From a virus: DNA of 31,408 bases. The notes under the pieces are model-generated. The model made no database searches and was not told the origin of the DNA. It saw only the letters and a list, made by a program, of their open reading frames with translations. Position numbers and translations under genes: made by a program. Where the stretch lies: the IMG/VR virus record IMGVR_UViG_3300025127_000142, positions 1-31,408 of that record; one strand, 5' to 3'. This document shows, in pieces, positions 25,307-31,408 of this stretch; the stretch's first letter is position 1; every line of letters begins with the position of its first letter.

Positions 25307-26799
25307 TGCTAAAGTCAGATGCACAAATAATCCTTGGCCCTCCTGGAACAGGAAAGACTAGCACCTTACTTGGGTTGTTGGAGGAAGAACTAGACCGTGG
25401 TACTTGCCCAGAAGATATAGGCTTTTTTACGTTTACTAAACAGGCAGTACAAGAGGGCAAAAGCCGAGCGATGTCTAGGTTTGGCATAACGAATAATCAG
25501 CTACCGTTTTTTAGAACATTACATTCGCTTTGCTTTTTCCAATTAGGTCTATCGAAAGATAGTGTAATGAACGGCAGAGATTTTAACGATCTCAATCAAA
25601 AACTAAATTTACGGCTGACGGGATCTATTAGTTCTGACGATGGACACGTCTCAGGTATATCGAAAGATGACCGGCTAATGTTCATAGAAAACTTAGCTCG
25701 TATGCGACAGATTAGTTTAGAAAGCCAATGGCACGACTCTGATGACGTTGTAGGTTGGTTTGAACTAGAAAGATTTGCTAACGGGTTACGATTGTTTAAA
25801 AACGATAGATTACTTATCGACTATACCGATATGTTGCAGTTGTTTTTAGATCGTGGTCGCGCTCCTAGATTAGACGTTATGTTCGTAGACGAAGCACAAG
25901 ACTTATCTCCGTTACAGTGGGCGGTCGTTCGTAAGTTATGTGAATCAGCTGACCGTATTTATATCGCGGGAGATGACGACCAAGCTATCTATCGGTGGGC
26001 CGGTGCTGACGTAGATTACTTGATTCGTAATTCTAAAGATGCGATGGTTCTTAAACAGTCCTACAGAATCCCTAAATCTATTCATACATTAGCCGAGCGT
26101 TGTATCGGACAAGTAGCTTCACGGGTACAAAAGACTTGGAACCCTAGAAAAGAAACAGGCCATGTATCGTGGGAGAAATCTTACGAATCTATAGATATGG
26201 AAACAGGAGACTGGTTAGTATTAGCACGGACTAATTACTTGCTAAACGGTATCGAAGAACACTGCCGGTCAGAAGGATGGTTCTATAAAACCAAAAACCG
26301 TAACTCGGTATCCGAAAAGAAAGTAAAAGCGGTGCGTGATTGGGAGACTTTACGCAAAGGCGGCGAGATACTGCTCGTAGATCTTATCAAAGTCTTAAAT
26401 TATATGCGGGTTAGCGTACCTACCTCCCTAGAGAGAAACGACTTTGATAGTAATATCTCATTCGAAGAGGCGCAATCGTACTTACCTGACCTCAAACAAG
26501 AATACTGGTACGACCTTTTCGACGGTATCTCTGTATCTGAGCGGAGTTACATCCGAGCAATGCTTAGACGGGGAGAAAAGATCACTAAAGAACCTCGTAT
26601 CAAACTATCGACCATCCATGCAGCTAAAGGAGGCGAAGCAGAAAATGTAATCTTACTGACCGATATATCAAACCGAATCTATAAGTCTTATCAAGCTAAC
26701 CCTGACGACGAGTCTAGAGTTTTTTATGTAGGGCTAACTAGAGCAAAACAGAACCTATTTTTGATAGAACCTCAAACACAAAAGTACTTCCAGATTTAG
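25306..26799 (+). CDS. UvrD/PcrA-like superfamily 1 helicase
   Basis: A 497-residue SF1A helicase. Walker A is GPPGTGKT at 11-18, motif II VDEAQD at 194-199, and motif III GDDDQAIYRWAG from 222. QSYRIP lies near 250, motif V STIHAAKGGEAENV near 430, and motif VI VFYVGLTRAK at 472-481. It is shorter than bacterial UvrD (about 700), as is usual in phages, with reduced 1B/2B inserts. It probably unwinds DNA 3' to 5' for the primase and polymerase encoded on either side. The ATG is embedded in the primase stop (TAATG). Confidence 0.9.
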   Translation: MLKSDAQIILGPPGTGKTSTLLGLLEEELDRGTCPEDIGFFTFTKQAVQEGKSRAMSRFGITNNQLPFFRTLHSLCFFQLGLSKDSVMNGRDFNDLNQKLNLRLTGSISSDDGHVSGISKDDRLMFIENLARMRQISLESQWHDSDDVVGWFELERFANGLRLFKNDRLLIDYTDMLQLFLDRGRAPRLDVMFVDEAQDLSPLQWAVVRKLCESADRIYIAGDDDQAIYRWAGADVDYLIRNSKDAMVLKQSYRIPKSIHTLAERCIGQVASRVQKTWNPRKETGHVSWEKSYESIDMETGDWLVLARTNYLLNGIEEHCRSEGWFYKTKNRNSVSEKKVKAVRDWETLRKGGEILLVDLIKVLNYMRVSVPTSLERNDFDSNISFEEAQSYLPDLKQEYWYDLFDGISVSERSYIRAMLRRGEKITKEPRIKLSTIHAAKGGEAENVILLTDISNRIYKSYQANPDDESRVFYVGLTRAKQNLFLIEPQTQKYFQI

Positions 26800-26857
26800 T
26801 CCTTTACTTTGGTAAAAAGTATAAGGTAAAGTAGTAAACCGTAGAAAGGAGAATCTC
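26800..26857 (+). promoter_or_regulatory. Short gap with inverted repeat before the modification genes
   Basis: 58 bases separate the helicase stop from the methyltransferase, the largest gap inside the right operon. It holds a 6-bp inverted repeat TACTTT/AAAGTA (26805-26810, 26816-26821), two GGTAAA copies, and a clear AAAGGAG ribosome site at about 26845-26851. There is no T-run, so it is not a convincing terminator. It may be an operator or internal promoter (TATAAG at 26820-26825). Confidence 0.35.
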
Positions 26858-27718
26858 ATGGCGTCTATAAGAAAAACGCTTGAAGAAAATGTTAACGATA
26901 GTAAAAACACCCGTATGGATATTACCAGCGGCAATATGTTAGGTAATTGGCGTCCAGACGAAATTACGCATATGACTCGGTACGACAAAATTTCTAGCTT
27001 GTGTATCGAAGAAGCAAAAAAGCTAGAACGACCCATAGATGTATTAGAAGCAGGGTGCGGTGAGATATGGGTTCTGCGTAACTTGTATAAAGCCTACACT
27101 GTTAAAAAGTCTGACATTATCGGATCGTATCGCGGCGTAGATATTGACCCTGCGTGTCTTAATGAAAAAGTAGGCTATAGCAGCCCTACTGGATTTGTTC
27201 AAGATTCTACATGGTTCGCTAATTTCAATGGCAAGATCGATATTCAAGATCTTACAGTAAACCCTACATTCGACTTACCCGATAACTCTATAGATTTCTT
27301 TTGGACTACAGAAGTAATCGAACATATGGGACGCGAGTTTATTGCACCATGGCTTGATGACGCTAATCGTGTATTACGTCCAGGAGGACTGATCTACGTT
27401 TCTACCCCTAACCACGACGGGTCTAACGATAAGTTACCAGAAGATCACATTTACGAGTGGGGTTTCGAAGAACTTAAAGAAGAACTCGAAGACGAAACTA
27501 GAGGCTGGAAAATACAGTCTGTAGTCGGTACTTTCTGTCAGCTACCTAAACTTAAAAAAGCGATGGCTCAAGACGAAGATGATCACGAATGGCGCTGGTG
27601 GCCTGATCAGTACGAGTTACTTGAAGAACGATACGGTAGACAGTTTTTACGAGTGATTGCTGCTACGTTCTATCCAGAAGTTTCTAATAACTGTGCGTGG
27701 ATTTTAAGAAAGATCTAA
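26858..27718 (+). CDS. Class I SAM-dependent methyltransferase
   Basis: A 286-residue Rossmann-fold methyltransferase. Motif I is VLEAGCGE at 62-69, motif II GVDIDP with Asp95, and the motif IV region SIDFFWTTEVIEHMG has Glu155-His156. VLRPGGLIYVSTPNHDG follows at about 168-184. This is the Methyltransf_11/UbiE-like type that usually acts on small molecules or, in phages, on unknown acceptors. It has none of the DPPY or PC motifs of ordinary DNA base methyltransferases. Directly followed (stop/start TAATG) by the aGPT-PPlase-family gene, it may methylate an intermediate or side chain of a modified base. That role is inferred from context. The last third is acidic and rich in Trp. Confidence 0.85.
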   Translation: MASIRKTLEENVNDSKNTRMDITSGNMLGNWRPDEITHMTRYDKISSLCIEEAKKLERPIDVLEAGCGEIWVLRNLYKAYTVKKSDIIGSYRGVDIDPACLNEKVGYSSPTGFVQDSTWFANFNGKIDIQDLTVNPTFDLPDNSIDFFWTTEVIEHMGREFIAPWLDDANRVLRPGGLIYVSTPNHDGSNDKLPEDHIYEWGFEELKEELEDETRGWKIQSVVGTFCQLPKLKKAMAQDEDDHEWRWWPDQYELLEERYGRQFLRVIAATFYPEVSNNCAWILRKI

Positions 27719-28611
27719 TGACCAATTTTATACCAGCAGAGGTAGACCGATACGTTTATTGGATCGAAGAACGTGAACGGATACGTCGAGTAAAAGAGGA
27801 AGAGAAGTTAGAGCCGCCTTGGACTCGCGACCCGATATTACAAGAGTTTAAATTCTGTCAAGTTTTCCGAGAAGACGATCGGACTACCCGCTGGTTTAGA
27901 GAACATATTCGAGAGCCGTTGCGTAACAAACCAGAAGTGCTGATGGCGACTGTTATCTTTCGGTTTTTTAATCTTATAGAAACAGGACATACGTTACTCG
28001 ACCATAACTTACATATCGACTGGGATCGCCTCAAAGCTATTGAAGAAGTAAAAAAGCAACCGAAATGGATTACGGGTGCATATATCGTCAAAACTCCTAA
28101 CCGTATGGATAAAGTAACAGGGGTAGCTGAATGTATTACGCATCTATGGGTAGAACGAGAGCGGATACTAAAAGACTTTAGCCATTTCAAATCTCTATCT
28201 GATGCATGGAACTATCTTCTTCGGTTTCCTTATATCGGCCCATTCGTTTCTTACGAACTAGTTTCTGATCTAAGACATACCTACTTGTTAGAAAACGCTG
28301 AAGATATTTGCTCGTGGGCTAATGCTGGCCCCGGAGCAATGAGAGGATTAAACAGACTGACAGGTAGACCGCTAGAGTTTTGTAGACGTAGCTGGGATTG
28401 GAATAGCGAGATGCAAGCACTTTATAAATGGTGCACTGAGAATATTGATTTGAGCCAGTTTGATAAACCTTTCGAGATGCGCGAGATCGAAGGCGGTTTA
28501 TGCGAGTTCGATAAATACTCTCGGATACTACATGGTCAAGGACGCACCCGAAGCGTTTATGACTACTCACAAAAAGATCGCCCGTTGATCGAATACTACG
28601 GGAAACAATAA
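27718..28611 (+). CDS. 5-hmdU DNA kinase helical domain / aGPT-PPlase family base-hypermodification protein
   Basis: A 297-residue protein. I choose ATG 27718, overlapping the methyltransferase stop, over an in-frame GTG at 27697. Residues 35-59 have WTRDPILQEFKFCQVFRE followed by DDRTTRW. Residues 200-211 have WANAGPGAMRGL. Both match, from memory, the helical family called HMUDK_hel or alpha-glutamyl/putrescinyl thymine pyrophosphorylase. Related proteins act on 5-hydroxymethyl-uracil in phage DNA: a kinase or pyrophosphorylase activates the hydroxymethyl group, which is then replaced by an amine or other group. No P-loop kinase domain is attached here, so activation would need a separate enzyme or a different chemistry. 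The TS-family enzyme downstream would supply the hydroxymethylated nucleotide. Confidence 0.75.
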   Translation: MTNFIPAEVDRYVYWIEERERIRRVKEEEKLEPPWTRDPILQEFKFCQVFREDDRTTRWFREHIREPLRNKPEVLMATVIFRFFNLIETGHTLLDHNLHIDWDRLKAIEEVKKQPKWITGAYIVKTPNRMDKVTGVAECITHLWVERERILKDFSHFKSLSDAWNYLLRFPYIGPFVSYELVSDLRHTYLLENAEDICSWANAGPGAMRGLNRLTGRPLEFCRRSWDWNSEMQALYKWCTENIDLSQFDKPFEMREIEGGLCEFDKYSRILHGQGRTRSVYDYSQKDRPLIEYYGKQ

Positions 28612-28631
28612 TACAGCTGTAGGAGGCGTAA

Positions 28632-28868
28632 ATGGGAAAGCTAAAAGATTTGATTATAGATCTGGAACATAAAGATACTGAGTTCGTAATGGAGCATTAC
28701 GGATTGTTTTTAGAAAAAGCGATAAAAGATAAACAGATGCCGAATAGTTGGTCGGATGCGGTAAACGCTATCCATTGGGCAGCATATTTATCAGGCACTA
28801 ATTTAGTGCGAATACAGATCGAACATATTCTTAGACAACAAACGGAGAGTCTTTATGAAGGTGATTAG
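28632..28868 (+). CDS. Small unknown protein in the base-modification block
   Basis: A 78-residue helical protein with a strong ribosome site (GTAGGAGG at 28619-28626). It reads DLIIDLEHKDTEFVMEHYG, then DKQMPNSWSDAVNAIHWAAY, with no catalytic motif I can name. It overlaps the thymidylate-synthase-family gene by 14 bases and lies between the two strongest modification genes. It could be a partner of either, but the evidence is only position. Confidence 0.6.
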   Translation: MGKLKDLIIDLEHKDTEFVMEHYGLFLEKAIKDKQMPNSWSDAVNAIHWAAYLSGTNLVRIQIEHILRQQTESLYEGD

Positions 28869-29907
28869 CGCCGTCAATGTAAACGACGCTTTGTTACGAG
28901 GGATCGACTTGTTTAAATCCCAAGTAAATTATCGAGAACAAGAAAGTCGTAACGGCCCTACGATGGAGTGTCGTAGTCCAGTAACTACTGTTTACAACAA
29001 ACCTTGGCAGCGAGTGCTGTTTAGCCCTGAGCGAGACGCTAACCCTTTCTTTCATTTATATGAAGCGATATGGATGTTAGGTGGTTCTCGTAACCTGATG
29101 AAGTTAACACACTTTAACTCAGGTATGTCTGCATTTTCAGATGATAACGAAACTTTAAACGGCTCATACGGGTATCGCTGGAGAAAACAGTTTGATTACG
29201 ATCAGCTTTGGCATGTCGTAGATATGCTAAAAAGAGACCCTGACTCACGCCGAGTTGTTTTACAGATGTGGGATGCGGTTCACGATTTAGACAGCCCAAG
29301 CAAAGATATTCCTTGTAATACAAACATATATTTTAAGATCAGAGGCGGCGAGTTACAGATGACGGTCTGTAATAGATCGAACGATATGCTCTGGGGAGCT
29401 TACGGTGCGAACGCTGTTCATATGTCAGTGTTACAAGAATATGTAGCTGCCGCTCTCGGAATATACATAGGGCCGTATTACCAAGTCAGCGATAGCTTCC
29501 ACGTTTACCTCAATAAAGAATGGGATAAAGTCAAAAACCTAAGTGTTACGCCTTTTTTACCAGTGAGTGAATTCTATCCAGAAAAACATTACCCGCTATG
29601 TTCGAACCCTGAAACATTTTTAGAAGAGTGTGAAACTTTAATCGAAACCATCCCACCTCGTAGAGTATCTGGTAATCCAGAGCCTGTCGATGTCTGGCCG
29701 ACTATGTGGAAAGAACATGACTATCAAAATACGTTCTTTCCTGAAGTAATGATCCCGATGATTAAAGCCTACTTATGCCATAAGGAAAGAAAATATGAAG
29801 AATGCTATTCGCACTTGGCGAATATTGAGGCGGAGGATTGGCAATTCGCATGCCTCCAATGGATCAAAAGACGTGAAGCTAATTGGAGAAAGAAGAATGG
29901 GACTTGA
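28855..29907 (+). CDS. Thymidylate-synthase-family enzyme, possibly dUMP hydroxymethylase
   Basis: A 350-residue protein of the ThyA family, which transfers a one-carbon unit from methylene-tetrahydrofolate to a pyrimidine nucleotide. Recognised parts are EAIW near 69-72 (catalytic Glu), SYGYRWRKQ (about 103-111), catalytic Cys154 in DIPCN, Arg174-Ser175 and Asp177 in NRSND, Asn186 in GAYGANAVH, and His216-x-Tyr218. Cys-to-Arg spacing (20) equals that of E. coli ThyA. The usual PCH is PCN, and one residue is inserted between Asp177 and Asn186. True thymidylate synthase makes dTMP; phage relatives make hydroxymethyl-dUMP or -dCMP. Its place beside the aGPT-PPlase-family gene favours a hydroxymethylase. 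The C-terminus extends beyond that of ThyA (264). Confidence 0.85.
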   Translation: MKVISAVNVNDALLRGIDLFKSQVNYREQESRNGPTMECRSPVTTVYNKPWQRVLFSPERDANPFFHLYEAIWMLGGSRNLMKLTHFNSGMSAFSDDNETLNGSYGYRWRKQFDYDQLWHVVDMLKRDPDSRRVVLQMWDAVHDLDSPSKDIPCNTNIYFKIRGGELQMTVCNRSNDMLWGAYGANAVHMSVLQEYVAAALGIYIGPYYQVSDSFHVYLNKEWDKVKNLSVTPFLPVSEFYPEKHYPLCSNPETFLEECETLIETIPPRRVSGNPEPVDVWPTMWKEHDYQNTFFPEVMIPMIKAYLCHKERKYEECYSHLANIEAEDWQFACLQWIKRREANWRKKNGT

Positions 29908-30229
29908 TCCTAAATGGACAGAGATGAAAGATTTAGCTCAACAAGATATTGTAAGTCTGATCGAATCAGAAAAATCTTACGGCGACTCGTGGAAACGACG
30001 AGGCGGGACAGGGGCTTTTATGATGCTCGCTCGTAAATTCGATCGGATCGAACAACAAGCAGAAAACTGTAATTACGATGTATTCGTAGCAGGAGAAAGG
30101 TTCGGCGGTGACGATGGTTTACTCGACGATATCGGAGACCTTAGACGATATTTGTTTTTAGTAGAACACCATATTCGATACGGCATAGGAGATATCGACC
30201 CCGATGCAGATACCACTATTACAACCTGA
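29897..30229 (+). CDS. Nmad1-like small protein (nucleotide-modification associated)
   Basis: A 110-residue protein. I start it at ATG 29897, overlapping the previous stop, because GGAGAAAGAAG precedes it and a longer in-frame start would lie deep inside the upstream gene. It has KSYGDSWKRRGGTGAFMMLA at residues 26-45, then RKFDRIEQQAENC, and a helical end LRRYLFLVEHHIRYGIG. The YGDSW pattern recalls the Nmad1 (DUF1599-like) domain that occurs near thymidylate-synthase and base-modification genes in phages. The match is by memory and moderate. It overlaps the DNA polymerase start by 26 bases. Confidence 0.65.
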   Translation: MGLDPKWTEMKDLAQQDIVSLIESEKSYGDSWKRRGGTGAFMMLARKFDRIEQQAENCNYDVFVAGERFGGDDGLLDDIGDLRRYLFLVEHHIRYGIGDIDPDADTTITT

Positions 30230-31408
30230 GAGCGATTGGATAGCCCCGCAAGTCCTACCGAAGTTTGATCCTTACGAAACGCTTGCGGTCGATTTAGAAA
30301 CATACGACCCCAACTTAATAAATCGCGGCCCAGGATGGGCAACTGGTGACGGGTATATCGTAGGGATTGCGATATCGACAGATAAATGGTCAGGGTATTT
30401 ACCGATACGACACGAGAACGGCGGCAACTTAGAAGAAGAAATCGTACTCCGCTGGCTTAAAAGAACCTTTGAAAATCATAAAGGTACGATGGTTTTCCAT
30501 AATGCACTTTATGATGTCGGCTGGCTCAAACGCGAAGGTGTAGAACTAACTTGTCCTTTACGAGATACGATGTTCGCGGCCCCACTGTTCGATGAAAACA
30601 GATGGTCATACTCTTTAAATAATTTAGGTATGGATTTTTTAGCTGAATCGAAAGATGAAACACTCCTCGAAACAGCAGCTAAAGCATGGGGCGTAAATCC
30701 GAAAGGTGGTATGTGGGCATTGCCTGCTAAATACGTTGGGCCATACGCTGAACAAGATGCAGTGCTAACGCTCAAGCTATGGAAAATATTTAAAAAGCGG
30801 ATCGAGATCGAAGGCTTACAAACGATCTACGATTTAGAGTGTGACCTTATACCGTTGCTGATCGAGATGCGTTGGCGAGGTGTTCGGATCGATACAGATC
30901 GAGCAGAGCAAACTTCAGAACAATTATCTAAAAAAGAACAACAACTACTCGTAGAAATCAAACGTAGGTTCGGGGTCAACGTAGATATTTGGGCGAGCGC
31001 GTCGATACAAAAAGCCTTTGATAACAACAACTTATGGTATCCGCATACTGAAAAAGGCGCACCTAGTTTCCAAGGGCCATGGTTAGAATCTCACGAACAC
31101 GACTTACCGAAAATGATTGTCGAAGCTCGACGGATTAATAAAGCTCGGACGACATTTATCGAAGGCGCAATCTTAGAATATTCTCATCACGGTCGGATAC
31201 ATGCCGAAGCTCACCCGCTCAAAAATGATGGCGGGGGTACAGTAACGGGTCGATTTAGTTATTCGAATCCAAACTTACAACAAGTACCGGCTCGAGACCC
31301 AGAGATCGGTAAAATGATTCGGTCTCTATTTATCCCAGAAGAAGGTGCAACGTGGGGTGCGTTCGATTATTCGCAACAGGAACCTAGGATAACCGTACAT
31401 TACGCCTC
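30204..31408 (+). CDS. polA: Family A DNA polymerase with 3'-5' exonuclease (partial, 3' cut)
   Basis: The first 401 residues of a T7/Pol I-type replicative polymerase, cut by the window end. The proofreading exonuclease is complete: Exo I AVDLETY (Asp and Glu near residues 29-31), Exo II HNALYD near 99-104, and Exo III YAEQDAVLTL near 181-190. After a helical linker comes TGRFSYSNPNLQQVPAR (about 350-366), the conserved entry to the polymerase domain. Motif A follows as FDYSQQEPRI (about 388-397) with the catalytic Asp; the family usually has DYSQIELR, so QEP is a slight variant. Motifs B and C lie beyond the window. I see no CxxCxGxG zinc-finger insertion in the visible part. ATG 30204 is chosen because it is the first in this frame that keeps the exonuclease N-terminus. 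Confidence 0.92.
   Translation, partial: MQIPLLQPESDWIAPQVLPKFDPYETLAVDLETYDPNLINRGPGWATGDGYIVGIAISTDKWSGYLPIRHENGGNLEEEIVLRWLKRTFENHKGTMVFHNALYDVGWLKREGVELTCPLRDTMFAAPLFDENRWSYSLNNLGMDFLAESKDETLLETAAKAWGVNPKGGMWALPAKYVGPYAEQDAVLTLKLWKIFKKRIEIEGLQTIYDLECDLIPLLIEMRWRGVRIDTDRAEQTSEQLSKKEQQLLVEIKRRFGVNVDIWASASIQKAFDNNNLWYPHTEKGAPSFQGPWLESHEHDLPKMIVEARRINKARTTFIEGAILEYSHHGRIHAEAHPLKNDGGGTVTGRFSYSNPNLQQVPARDPEIGKMIRSLFIPEEGATWGAFDYSQQEPRITVHYA

Noticed and set aside
27697-27717. Upstream GTG as start of the aGPT-PPlase-family gene
   Set aside because: ATG 27718 overlaps the methyltransferase stop in the TAATG pattern seen repeatedly in this window.
29795-29896. Longer N-terminus for the Nmad1-like gene
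   Set aside because: It would overlap the TS-family gene by more than 100 bases. ATG 29897 has a good ribosome site.
30204-31408. DnaJ-type zinc-finger insertion in the DNA polymerase, as described in some SAR116 phages
   Set aside because: No CxxCxGxG repeats occur between the exonuclease motifs and motif A. The unseen 3' part cannot be judged.

Overview
The window is a 31.4 kb piece of a tailed-phage genome, cut at both ends. Genes are densely packed, mostly on the + strand, with ATGA or TAATG stop/start overlaps. Base composition is moderately AT-rich by eye. I see no rRNA, tRNA, transposase or CRISPR array. The left part looks like the virion and lysis module of a short-tailed phage: a head-tail adaptor, a nozzle/stabilisation-like protein, an S74 fibre, and three large internal-type proteins. 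No tape-measure, sheath or tail-tube gene is visible. The right part is a replication module. Overall the layout recalls marine podoviruses, for example those of SAR116 or Pelagibacter-type hosts. That is recollection, not a database result.

Layout. 1-2108: tail end of an upstream virion gene, adaptor, two small virion-associated genes, and a short protein made of 22-residue repeats. 2109-5066: a 985-residue fibre with a YadA-like beta-roll shaft and a C-terminal S74 self-cleaving chaperone. 5076-7357: small genes leading into a lysis cassette, namely a coiled-coil/TM protein, an EF-hand membrane protein, a 3TM holin and a GH24 lysozyme with Cys at the usual catalytic Asp. 7357-11060: nozzle-like protein, a small virion protein, two very lysine-rich proteins, and a protein with a Gly-rich C-terminal signature. 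11053-20313: Ala/Gly-rich protein, two very large proteins (791 and 1256 aa, sizes like T7 gp15 and gp16), a repeat-containing protein and a Pro/Met-rich protein.

20305-21750 is the only minus-strand gene, an SNF2-type helicase. It converges on the virion operon with overlapping stop codons. It diverges from the replication operon across a 296-bp AT-rich region (21751-22046) that holds five copies of the heptamer CTAATAG/CTATTAG. This is the best candidate for a control region or origin.

22047-31408: two unknown proteins, a probable ssDNA-binding protein, a TOTE-type archaeo-eukaryotic primase and a UvrD-like helicase. After these come a class I methyltransferase, a protein of the 5-hmdU-DNA-kinase helical / aGPT-PPlase family, a 78-aa protein, a thymidylate-synthase-family enzyme and an Nmad1-like small protein. 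A family A DNA polymerase with an intact 3'-5' exonuclease follows, cut by the window end. The block 26858-30229 is the most interesting part: a probable thymine hypermodification pathway in which a nucleotide is hydroxymethylated before replication and the base is then elaborated in DNA. The final base is unknown.
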